Assembly (NCBI GenBank): GCA_030063045.1
Contig: JAQSEB010000001.1
Coordinates: forward strand, 2,914,001-2,978,000
DNA length: 64,000 nucleotides
DNA from: Pratylenchus scribneri
Lineage: Eukaryota; Nematoda; Chromadorea; Rhabditida; Pratylenchidae
Direction of reading: 5' to 3'
Position numbers and translations under genes: made by a program. The notes under the pieces were generated by a model. The model searched no databases. It saw only the letters and a program-made list of their open reading frames with translations, and was not told where the DNA came from. Of the stretch, positions 33,480-44,382 are shown in pieces. Positions within the stretch are counted from its first letter, which is position 1. Every line of letters begins with the position of its first letter.

Positions 33480-33533
33480 TCGAGATCTCGGGATTGTAAA
33501 AAGCTCGATCTACTAGCTAAGCTTCTTTTTTAA
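33480..33533 (-). other. tRNA-like relic
   Basis: On the minus strand, TTAGCTAGTAGATCGAGC resembles a tRNA D arm, followed by CTTTTTACAATCCCGAGATC and a broken B box GCAGGTTCC. It could be a decayed tRNA-Lys-like sequence. Weak evidence. Confidence 0.3.
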
Positions 33534-33702
33534 TTTATTTGAATTAAATGTCTTATATAACATTTCGCCACAAGTATTATTTTTTTTCCTTAATATAATT
33601 CATAGCCGGAGGACTGAATGAAATGAAAGAAAATGATACCAGCATCCAGTAGCAGTATTTGGGTTGGGATTCTCATAAATGCAAAATTGTTTGGGCCAAA
33701 TT

Positions 33703-34756
33703 ACAAACAAATCAGAATTACAATTACAATCGCAAATCAGAATTACAATCGCAAATCAAATTACAATTACAATCGCAAATCAGAATTACAATTATAATCG
33801 CAAATCAGAATTACAATTACAATCGCAAATCAGAATTTACAATTACAATCGCAAATCAGAATTACAATTACAATCGCAAATCAGAATTACAATTACAATC
33901 GCAAATCAGAATTACAATTACAATCGCAAATCAGAATTACAATCGCAAATCAGAATTACAATTACAATCGCAAATCAGAATTACAATCGCAAATCAGAAT
34001 TACAATTACAATCGCAAATCAGAATTACAATTACAATCGCAAATCAGAATTTACAATTACAATCGCAAATCAGAATTACAATTACAATCGCAAATCAGAA
34101 TTTACAATTACAATCGCAAATCAGAATTTACAATTACAATCGCAAATCAGAATTACAATTACAAATCAGAATTACAATTACAATCGCAAATCAGAATTAC
34201 AATTACAATCGCAAATCAGAATTACAATTACAATCGCAAATCAGAATTACAATTACAATTACAATCGCAAATCAGAATTACAATTACAATCGCAAATCAG
34301 AATTTACAATTACAATCGCAAATCAGAATTTACAATTACAATCGCAAATCAGAATTACAATTACAAATCAGAATTACAATTACAATCGCAAATCAGAATT
34401 TACAATTACAATCGCAAATCAGAATTACAATTACAATCGCAAATCAGAATTACAATTACAAATCAGAATTACAATTAAAATCGCAAATCAGAATTACAAT
34501 TACAATCGCAAATCAGAATTACAATTACAATCGCAAATCAGAATTTACAATTACAATCGCAAATCAGAATTACAATTACAATCGCAAATCAGAATTACAA
34601 TTACAATCGCAAATCAGAATTACAATTACAATCGCAAATCAGAATTACAATTACAATCGCAAATCAGAATTACAATTACAATTACAAATCAGAATTACAA
34701 TTACAATTCAGAATTACAATTACAATCGCAAATCAGAATTACAATTACAAATCAAA
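33703..34756 (+). repeat. 25-bp tandem array, copy 5
   Basis: About 1.05 kb in forward orientation, intergenic, between the small-gene cluster and the neuropeptide gene. Many units carry one extra T (GAATTTACAATT), giving 26-bp forms that shift the translation frame. Two overlapping false ORFs of over 360 codons result. Confidence 0.97.
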
Positions 34757-35533
34757 TGATTTGATTGTTTCGAATTTTTCTTTTTTATTTTTAAATTTTG
34801 ATAGATGATAAAATGAGTCATTACTATGAGCTATGACTATACTCCTTTATTGATACTAAATTTTACCTTTAATTGGCAATTAACTGTTTTTCTATGTACA
34901 TTACTCCATTTTTTGGCAAATTTCTATTTCCTTTTTTTTGAATTTATGAGTAATTCCGACCAATTAATTTTTGTATTTTTTTCCGTTCTTCTATGCGCAT
35001 CTCCAACTTCTATATTTAATTTTAATTGGATGATACTCTTTGCTTAACTATATATTTAGTTTGGAATTTGGCCAAAAATTGTTATAATGTCGTTAAAAAA
35101 TTTACATAAGCAGATAGATGGTATTTGGATGGATTTATGGTATGAGTGAACATCGCTGTCAGCAAAAAGGGAAACAGAAACAAAATGTCATGAGATGAGA
35201 CAAAAAAAATGAAAGGATGTCCAGCTGCAGCAAAGGCCATAAATGATTCGCATTTTTTGTATTAAATAATTAGTGAATTTGTGTGTAGGCAGGCATTAGC
35301 AGCTGCTTTGGTGAACAAAAATGAGCTTTTGCAAAAAGGATGCATAAAAATAGGTGGAAGCAAGACAGCCAACTCAATTGGCCATTTCCATTCATTCATT
35401 CATTTATTTAGTGCTGCCAACCAGTGTCCAAAAGTAGGAAGGAATTCATTTGGCATTTTACTGTATTTGTTGTTGCCATTTCTCGTCAACCTTTTTTCCC
35501 AAATTACTCATCAGTTTTCGGCAAAGAAAGTAC
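34757..35533. other. Upstream region of the neuropeptide gene
   Basis: About 780 bp, AT-rich, with no convincing gene. Open frames at 34826 and 35281 are low-complexity or lack start context. Likely promoter of the CHH-like gene. Confidence 0.5.
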
Positions 35534-36066
35534 ATGAAAGTTGCTTGTAAGTTTTGCCTTTTTAACCATATGAATCATCCTCAAATCCCCAATTTAGCAT
35601 TTGTCGGCACCACTGCCTTATTTTTAATTGTTTTACTCATTTTCCATGAGTCATTTTGCCATGGCCGTGTCTATAGAGTCAAATCCAACATTGGACATAA
35701 ATTTTTGAACAAAGCAAAGATTTGCAAAGTTATTCCAGCCAAATTGTCTAAATATTCATTTCCTAGGCCCATTCCAATCCTTCATTGCATGTTTTGATGG
35801 ACCGTGTTTGCTATCTTTGCCATGAAATGTTTTCCCATTTAATGCCCAATTTGCGGGCAGAATGCTCGGAAAAATGCTACAAAAATGCAAAATTCCGAAA
35901 TTGTTTGAATATTTTCTCAGTGCTTCCTCCTTCCACCGATGCCGAGCATCCGGTTGGCAAAGAATTTAAAAAATTATTCATTGGAATTGGCGGAGGAAAT
36001 GATGGACCCGGAGGCGGTGAAGATGAATCAAATTCTGCCGGAGGCATTACATATACAAATGAATGA
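35534..36066 (+). CDS. Crustacean hyperglycemic hormone/ion transport peptide-like neurohormone
   Basis: Exons 35534-35546, 35598-35728 and 35767-36066 give 147 residues. The joined start makes a clean signal peptide (MKVASFVGTTALFLIVLLIF). The mature region holds six cysteines in the CHH/ITP order: C in KICKAH, then 15 residues to RVCYLC (C-x2-C), 14 residues to AECSEKC (C-x3-C), and 8 residues to NCLNIF. Typical spacing is 15, 2, 12, 3 and 8, so only the central loop is two residues longer. LMDRVCYLCHEMF matches the family's LDRVC..C. Nematodes carry a few such genes of unknown function. A Gly/Asp-rich tail (GIGGGNDGPGGGEDE) follows the domain. Confidence 0.83.
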
Positions 36067-36152
36067 ATAAAATAGCACCAGATAGATGGAATAAAATTCG
36101 GGTAAATCTTTCAAATAATTTCCCAATTTTTTTTAATAATGAATAAATTTTT

Positions 36153-38630
36153 TCATAAAAAAGCCAACAATAAAAATTTGAACAATAAAAACAAAATAAG
36201 GCCAACAATTGCAGCTTTAATTAGGGGGAATTTGTCTTTTCTCAATCCATTTTCCTCCTTCTTTTCATTTATTTGTGAATTTTTGGTAATTTCCAACTGT
36301 TCATTTTCCATAATTTCATCCATTTTTGTTGGCATTTCAATCAATTTTGATCGCATATAAAATTTTGAGACTTCCACAATTTGGACATTTGACCATTTGC
36401 CAAGCAATGAATTACTTCCATCCTCATTTGGCACCAAAATATGTTCTAAAATTAATGAATGAGAATATATTCCACCCCTTCTTTAATTTACCATAAAATT
36501 TATTATGGCCAACATAATGCTTCCCATCCGAAGCCAATTCACAAATTAGCACAAAATGCCGCTCCCCAATCCGGCAATCCTCGTATCGACGATATGAATG
36601 GAAAAGATGGGTCATTTGGGATGTTCGACGGCGGGCCTAAAAATCAAATAAAAATGGAATTAAATAGTAAATTTCACCTCAATTGTGTTCACTTTTTTCA
36701 ACCGGGCTGCCGGAGTGCCCGGCCTCGGGTAGAATTGATTGATGAAAATGCTGGGAAATTTGTATCGGCGAATGAGTTCCAGGCTTTCCTCAAAGTCTGC
36801 TTCAGTTTCGGTTGGAAATGCACAAATGAAGTCGGTGGCAATGTAAACATTTGGAACACTAAAATAAATAAATTAAAATAATTAAATTGTGACTATTTAC
36901 TTACTTTTCCATCATATAATCGACAATTCGGCAAAAATGCTCTTTGGAATATTCTCTTTTCATATCGCTGAGGACCGCATCACTGCCGGATTGAACGGGG
37001 ATATGAAGGAAGGAATAGACGCGAGGATGCCGTAGAATTTGGGCAATTTCCTCCAAATGGTCCAAAATATACGGAGGATTGGTCATTCCAAGTCGCATCT
37101 AAAATTGAATAATTAATTAATTATTTAAAAATATAAAATTAAAATTAAATTGAATTATTGTGACTTTTTAGTAATGTTTTGAACATTTTCATTTTTAATC
37201 AGAAAAAAATGCCAAAAAATTATCAAATTGGTTTTCCGACTAAAAATAAATTAAGTGATCCGAGTGAGATTCGAACTCTCGTCCCCTCGCCTAACAAAGA
37301 CCACCCTGTTAGCCAATCGGCTAAAGCGTTCAATTGTTGTGGTTGGTATTTTTTAAAAATTTGCCCTTTCTAATGAATTACGCAGTTTTTGATTAGATTT
37401 TGGTCATCTTTTTGACGAAAAAACCAGGAAAATATGTAAAAAAAGGCAGTTTAAACCCGCTTTTTACGTTATTTGAACCAAAACCAACTCAAAAAAAAAA
37501 ACAATTTTTGTACGCTTGCTTAGAAAAATAAGCATAATTATTCCTTGCCAAATTCAGGCTAATTAGTAATTACCATGCATCCTTCAGGTATAATTTCCAC
37601 CAATTGTTGCAATAGATCGGGAATTGTGAGGCCAATATCTCGTCCCCATGCGCCCAAATCCTCGGAAGTTAGCCACAATTCCCTGCATCCTTCCTCTGTC
37701 AATGCCCTTTTTGCCTGTGCCAAAAGTAATTCCGGCGGAATGCTTCGAAGGTCGCCACGTGCTGCCTAAAAATCGGAATAATTTTATTAATAAAGTATTG
37801 ATTGATTTGGGTTTTACTTTTGTTTTGCAATATGTGCAATGATTCAAGCATCCACTGTTGATGGCCAAAATTTCAATAAATTCATTCCTTCCTTTAAACA
37901 ATAAATTCAAATCAATATTTCTAATTTTAATTAACTCACTCATTTTTGGCAAATTAATCATTGCCTCCGTCCGTTCAATTCCCTTTCCCCTTTTCGACAA
38001 TAGCCGAACATTATTCCCTTTCAGTGTTTCCTCCACCACCGAAACAATTTTGTCGATTTGTTCCACTCCAACAATGCTCACTTCCCTCAGCCATGGAGTA
38101 TTTGGGGCTGCCTTTAAATTGAAATATTTCCACTATTTAATTGAATTTTGATTAAACCTGTGAAACGCATCCGGCCACAACCACCTTCTTTTGGCGTGAA
38201 ATTGCCTCACGGATTTGATTTTCCAATTGATTTTCGGATGGCGTTTTTACTGTGCCTAAAATATTTTCCATTTTAATTTTATCCGAAAATAATTTACAGC
38301 TATTCAGAAGCCAAATGTCGGCTGCCTCCTTTTCGGATGTTAGCCCAAAACCTGCTTTGGCCAATTGTCCGGCCATATATTCCGAATCGGAATTATTGTG
38401 CGAACATCCCCAAGTCCTCAAAAAGACCGCAAAATCTAAATACCATTTTTTAATTAATTTAAAATAATTAATTCCAAACTCCATGGCAAAACACTGTCCA
38501 ATCCACTTTTATCCATAATTTTTTCTTCAATTTTCTTCTTTCGACTTGTTCGAACATTGAATAGGAATTCCTCATCATTTTTTAGACGGCCAACACGCCC
38601 AACCGAGTCCTCAATGTCAATGTCCAGCAT
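36153..38630 (-). CDS. CDKAL1: tRNA-t6A37 methylthiotransferase CDKAL1
   Basis: It starts at 38630 ([14 protein letters not shown]) with an AG one base before the ATG. Conserved blocks are [20 protein letters not shown] (first Fe-S cluster domain), [32 protein letters not shown] (radical-SAM CxxxCxxC), [25 protein letters not shown] in the form [26 protein letters not shown], and [21 protein letters not shown]-like region ([13 protein letters not shown]) is followed by a C-terminal membrane anchor ([20 protein letters not shown]) that places it on the ER. The enzyme makes ms2t6A37 on tRNA-Lys. The intron at about 37100-37573 contains a tRNA-like sequence in the same orientation. Its stop is 86 bp from the stop of the neuropeptide gene, tail to tail. 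Confidence 0.96.
37256..37333 (-). other. tRNA-like sequence (B-box) in CDKAL1 intron
   Basis: On the minus strand, TTAGCCGATTGGCTAA forms a D arm (AGCC/GGCT stem) and GAGAGTTCGAATCTC a T arm. The anticodon stem does not pair. Probably a tRNA-derived repeat rather than a working tRNA. Confidence 0.55.
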
Positions 38631-38893
38631 TCTATTGAAAATACATTTAAAATTGATTTTAATTTAAAAAAATAAAATTATTTTAAATAATATTTAAATA
38701 AATTAATTAAATTTATTCAAAAATTGGGGGCAATAATCAATATTTTATTCATTTTTATTAAAAAATAATTTTTATAAACAATAAAAATGGAGAGATTGAG
38801 TATGAGTATGTAGGGATAGGGAGGGCGGAATGGTGGAAATATTTTGTTCACTATTTTGTTTTCTTTTTTATTTTATTCACCCGCAAATTTCCA

Positions 38894-39867
38894 TTAATTT
38901 GAGTCAATTCCAAAGGAACCATCCGAAGAGAACTAAAATAAATAAATTTATTTTAAAAATATTATTTTTTGACCTTATTTCCTCCATGAATTGCAATATA
39001 GCTGTCAATTGCTTGGAATAATTCTGGCGGTGATGGCACTCGACTGAATTTTTTTGTAATTTTTAAATAAATTATTTAAAATAATTTATTACCCGCTTTC
39101 TATTTTTGACCAAATTCTTTCATTTTCAATGTAAATTTCAAAGGCACCGGTCGATTGAAGCATTCTTAAAATTATTAAATATAATTAATTATTAATGGAA
39201 AATACCCTTCAATTGAATTTGAAAGGAGGAAAATCATAATTGAGGCGGACATTTTGTTGCCAAGCATCCATTGGAAAAATGAGGGAGTTGGAATGCCAAT
39301 CGAAGGGAACGGATCGCGACCCATCACAACACAAACAATGACCGCAATTTTTGTGAATCCAATAATCTTAAAAAGAAATATGCAAAATATAAGGATAAAA
39401 ACTTTACTTGGGCCGATAAAGACCGCAAAAGCCCCGGAGGGAAATTCTCGCCTTGAACATCGACGCCCGGATATTTTTCCCTGAGAATTTGGGCAAATTG
39501 TTCGAAAGCTTGTCGATAGCCGCATGAAACACTAAAATAAATTTTAAATATTTATTTAAGTGAATATAAATTACCAAAATTCGAATGTGATTGGAGGCAT
39601 ATTGATTGGAGGTTTAATCGGTCCATGGCCAGCCGGTTCACGGATTTGTACTTCTTCATCTTCACGATCATTCTGCTGCTGTGCTTCTTCGCTATATTTA
39701 TATGCTGGTTCTTCTTCCGCGTCTTCGAATTGTTTGAAAGAATCTGCGTCGTTTTGTTCTGCCGAATTGTCCCTTCCTTTTTGTTGTTTTTCATTATTGT
39801 TGCTAACAACTTCATAAATTGATACAATTGTTGCAATTGCTAATAAAATTGCAAATCTCCTGTCCAT
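38894..39867 (-). CDS. selt-1: Selenoprotein T homologue, cysteine form (SELT)
   Basis: It starts at 39867 (MDRRFAILLAIATIVSIYEV, signal/anchor), then an acidic Gln/Glu-rich stretch, PPITFEF and, across a splice junction, CVSCGYRQAFEQFAQIL. Further family blocks: YPGVDVQGENFPPG, then GFTKIAVIVCVVMGRDPFPS, PSFFQWMLGNKM, FLLSNSIEG, STGAFEIY and VPSPPELFQAID. Selenoprotein T is an ER thioredoxin-fold redox protein with CVSU; here Sec is Cys (CVSC), as in other nematode forms. CDKAL1 begins 263 bp downstream on the same strand, so the two may be co-transcribed. Another ER protein as partner is notable, though the link is only positional. Confidence 0.93.
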
Positions 39868-40484
39868 TTTGTTGAGCTAATTTTTCTAAAAATCCTTGAA
39901 AAATCCTCGATTTTAAAAAACAAAACAAAGGCAAAAAATAAAAAATTAATAAATTTTAATTTTTGGGATATAATGTCAATATAAATAAAATGCCAATTTT
40001 TTTTAATTTGAATAACATGAATTCCCCTTCCTCATCTCTCATTCACTCAAACAGAGAAATAGACCCATCCATTTGTGCTTATCGAATATTTTGGCGTGCT
40101 TCTTCCCTTTTTCTCTATGAAATGTTCCAATTCCAACCAATTCAATCAATTCAGCCGATTAAAAAGGTGTGGAATGAATTCGGGAATCGGGAATTAGCCG
40201 AATTATTTTCATTTCTGCTCACAATCACAAAAAATTTACAAATTTTCCCGAAAGGCACCTAAATTTTAACAAAAAAAAATTTACAAAAAATTAATCGCTT
40301 TCTGCTTTCTGGCCAATTCATTCCACAATTTTGTTTTTTATCACTTCATTCCAAACAAAACCCTCCCAGCCAATTCCCCCTCCTCTCCCCCACCAAACAT
40401 TCCATTACCGTCCCCATTTCCCCAATTCGTCATTCATTATCTGATTATTTTGTGATTATCATTTGCCATTTGCCCCATTAGAAT
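39868..40484. other. Divergent promoter region of SELT and the angiomotin-like gene
   Basis: About 615 bp. It is T-rich near SELT and CCATTC/CCCC-rich near 40330-40450. CATTAG at 40476-40481 lies three bases before the plus-strand ATG and is a good trans-splice acceptor. An open frame at 39963-40262 has no recognisable domain. Confidence 0.5.
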
Positions 40485-43400
40485 ATGGGAAGTAAAATTG
40501 GGGATGTTGGGAATGCAAATATTGCCGCATCTTGGCCGCATATTGTCAATGAACAAGCATTGAATGAGGCTTCCATTTTGCCACATTTACTCCATGAAGC
40601 CGAAGAGGCCCAAAAACTCCAATCCTCGATTAGCACAATTGAAAGGAATTCGCCCGGACAAATCCATGAAAATATTAATGGTTCGATTGGGAGGGACAGG
40701 AGAATATTGAAATTGGGAGAGGGGAAGTCATTTTAGGGGCGGATGGATGGGTCTTATGAGAGAATTCCAAATTTGGAACATTCCTCCGGGGGGAGAATGA
40801 TTAGATTTGATTTATTTTTATCGGAGTAATTGTTGCCAAATAAACACAGAAGTGGACAGCACAAACAATGAGGAACAACAACTCCAAAATATGATCGAAA
40901 ATTATAGCAAATATGTGATCCGCCAAAAACAGCAACAAAGTACGGGGACGGGGAATGGCAGCCGAAATGGCACAGGCCGAAGTGCCAGTCATTTACAGAG
41001 GAAGTTGGTTGAGGGTTTTTCTAGTCAGATTTGTGCAAATTCCCATAAAGAATAAATGCGCCACAACCCACTCCAATGAGCCATTCGCATCCTTGCCTTT
41101 TCTCGAGCGGCGGTGGTGGTGGAAACACCAAAATTGGGGAAGAGGAACAATCCGTGGCCAATAAAAGGTTTCCCAACTTATCTGATTGAGAATGTTAATT
41201 TGATTTGATTAGGTCGAGTATTGTTGTTATGCCAAACAATAATATTGGTGGCCAAAATCAGCCGCCTCCTCCCCCACCGTATCCCCAACAAAATTTGCAT
41301 AATCAGCAACATTCCGATCCTCGCGATATTCAAATCCAACAACGTCGTCCAATCCAACAAACACAAATGGATTCGAATGGTGGAAATGGGACACAATTTA
41401 ATAGGGAAATAAATAATGATAGTCAAATGAATGAAAATGCACAATTGAAGGCACAAAATGGTGGGAATATAATTTAGGGAATGTGAATGAATTTTGGCAT
41501 TGAAATTATGCAGAAAAATTACAAAAGAAATGTGACCGATTGGAACAGTTGGAAATGGCATATCGAAAAATTGAGAGGGACTATGAACAAATGTTGGGCC
41601 AACAAGAGAGACGGGAGGAATTGGGCCGAATGGCAATGAAAAAGCTGGAAAAGCAATTGAGGGCTACGGCCCAGGAGAATGAACAATTGAGGGCACAAAT
41701 AAATTTGATGGGATTTGGACAACAATCCCCGGAAGTAGGAGGGGATCATCATTTTATGTTGGAATTGATGCCAAAAAACGAATTATTGATGGTCCAAATG
41801 GAAAGGCAACGGCTGGAATTGGAGGCACAAAGTGCCACATTGGAGGAGCAGAGGAGGCACATTGAAGTGTTGGAAAAAGCGCTGGCAAATGCGCAAGAAA
41901 GGCTGGCGGCCAAGGAAAGATCGGCGGTGGATGCGGTGGCCGTTGTGGATAAATGCACAAATTTACAAAAGTGAAAGGGGGCAAAATGAGGGAATTATAT
42001 TTGATTTTGGAATGGTTTAGAATGTTACAAGAAGCGCTGGAGGATAAACAACGGCAAAAGGAACAAAACGGGAGGCAAGTGGCCCAATTGGAAATGGAAT
42101 TGACCCAGCTGAAATTGCAAATGGCAAAAGAGAATAATTCCCAATCGGCATTGATGGGCAGTTTAGGGCGGAAAGGGGGTGGGACAATTGCGGCCGGTGG
42201 GTCCAGTCCGGAGTCATCGGATGAAATGTTGAAATTGAGAAAAACATTGGCCCAGAAAGATGAGAGAATCACCCAATTGGAGCAAAGTTTGATGAAAATG
42301 CAAAATAATCGGCGATTTGGGGAAGAAAGGGAAAAATGGACGGAATTGGAAACGAAGGCAATGAGATTGGAACTGGAAAAGGCGGAAAAGGATCGAAGGA
42401 TTCAAGAATTGTTGGACGAAAAAATGCGAATTCAAATGGGATGGGCAGAGGAGAGAAGGAATTTGGATGTTCGAGTCCGAATGATGGAAAAGGAATTACG
42501 GCATTTTGTGGGCAGCCAATCATCGTTGGCCAGTTCAGTTGGCGGTGGCCAATTCATCGGTGGTGGTGGAATGTTTTTGCCCGATCAAACGATGAGTCCA
42601 TTTGACTCAATTCGAGGCCAAAAATCGTCGCCATATTTGCGGCATCGATCCACGGCCGAATTGCCCACAAGTGCCCGAGGGGCTGCGCTGTATGAGGAAA
42701 GACTGGGCATTGGCTACGGCGGAATGGATGTGATGGCCAAAATGGAGGAATTGGGCAGAAAATTGGCGGAGAGGAGGGCAAAAGGTGGCACAGAAAGGAC
42801 CACAACAGTGCAAAGGCCAAGGTGAATGAATTGAAGTACAAAACAATTTAATTATTGTTTAGTGATTTGGGTTTTGTGCAATTATCGGCCGATGATGGCC
42901 CACCAACCAACCAATCCAATCAGTCGCATTCCTCCTCCTCCGATCAACCTTTGAATGGGCCAAATCAATTTGCCGATATTTCGCCTTCATCCGAGGACCA
43001 ATTCGCCAATGGGCCAATTCCAATGCTTCATCGCCAAAGTGCCCCCTCATCGGCTGGCTCATCCAGCAAAAAGTGCGAACATTTTCAGTGATTAATTTCC
43101 GTTTTCAGAAGATATTTGGTGAATGCTCCTTCCAATCAATTGGCCGCCTATTTGGAACAATTGCCGGAGGCGACAAGAAGGCGGTTGACCGGGGACAACA
43201 AAATTGGCGGATTCCATTTGTTGGCCGGAATTGAAAAAAGTTAGGGGAATGAATTTATTAGTCCTAATCTAAGGCTAAAATATTTGGGGCGAGAGCTGAG
43301 CCTAAGCTCTCGCCCCAGACCTTCGTCGAGATCGAGAGTCCGATGAGCCTCCAATGGCCCAATGAACGGAATAGGAATAAAGGGACATCGACCTTAAATT

Positions 43401-44071
43401 ATTCTTTATTATTTATGCGGAAAATATGATAAAAATTTGAAGGGTAAAAGACATAAGGAGAGGAAAAGATGTTTTATAAAAGGCAGCTTGGGGCAATATT
43501 TGATTGATAGGGTAACGGGGTGATTAGGAAAGAAAGTGCGGGTACAGTAGAATGAATAGGAAGGGCCTTTTTAGGCATTATTGGCATTGACAGAATTGGT
43601 TTGAATAAATTGTTTAATATTTTCCAATCCATTGCAGCCGGACAAGGCCGGAGGGAAGGCGGCTGTCGGCGACTGATTCGCGGCGATCATTCCACGGATA
43701 TTGTTGGCCGAAAACAATCAACGGACCAACCACAAATGCCGCCTCAATTGGCACCGCCACCAAATTATCAGGAGGCGGCCGCATTTCAGCAACAAAGGCC
43801 ACCGCCGGCACAATTGTTTAGGCAAAGTTGTTCAAATGGGCCATCAAATCCCCAACAAAATAATGCTAATTGTCCATCAACAGTGCACCAAATGTCCAGC
43901 ATTGATGAACCAATCCAGGAGGCACCCCCTCCACCGCCACCGCCGCCGGCATATTCCGTGAATGTTGTGGAAGTGAACGGGGAAGAGGGCGATTCGGACA
44001 CATTGACAGGGCACAAACAATTGGTCTTCCGGCGAAGTTCATTGGGAAATTCAAATTTAATTGCCAAATGA
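40485..44071 (+). CDS. Angiomotin-like coiled-coil protein with PPxY motifs
   Basis: A multi-exon gene starting MGSKIGDVGNANI. Around 41510-42450 there is a long coiled coil resembling the angiomotin domain: EKLQKKCDRLEQLEMAYRKI, REELGRMAMKKLEKQLR, ENEQLRAQI, HIEVLEKALANAQERL, then LQEALEDKQRQKEQ. PPxY motifs, which bind WW domains of YAP-type proteins in known angiomotins, occur before the coiled coil (PPPPPPYPQQ near 41270) and twice at the C-terminus (APPPNYQEA near 43757; PPPPAYSVNV near 43942). Exon limits between 40730 and 41220 are unsure, and the frame near 41000-41160 needs transcript data. One intron (about 43243-43630) contains a family A repeat. A role in cell junctions or Hippo signalling is inferred from the family. 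Confidence 0.72.
43256..43594 (+). repeat. Interspersed element family A, copy 3, with strong hairpin
   Basis: It begins GTCCTAATCTAAGGCTAAAA and ends near TTGGCATTGACAG. It contains GGGGCAATATTTGATTGATA and GGGTACAGTAGAATGAATAG as in the other copies. At 43286-43316 a perfect 12-bp stem, GGGGCGAGAGCT / AGCTCTCGCCCC, encloses a 7-base loop. It is inside an intron of the angiomotin-like gene. Confidence 0.78.
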
Positions 44072-44382
44072 ATGAAATTCACATATTATTAATTAATTCA
44101 GTCTTTTTGCCTTCCTTTTTTTATTTTATTTTTAGCCATATTCTTCATTCATTTCCCAAAATAATTTGCTCCAATTTTTATTTCAATTATTCCGCCTTAT
44201 TTTTATTATTACATTTTGCCTTATTATAATCGAACGAATGAGCCAAAATTGATTCAAATTCGATGAGAAAAGCTCAAATAAAATATATTTTTTTCATTTG
44301 TCATAAATATTTATAGTAAAAATATAAATAAATAAATATATAAAACAATAAACAAATGCATCCGTATATTCTCTCCATTAAT

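Noticed and set aside
33659..34764. Two overlapping ORFs of over 360 codons
   Set aside because: Both are readings of the same 25-bp array in different frames; no other coding signal.
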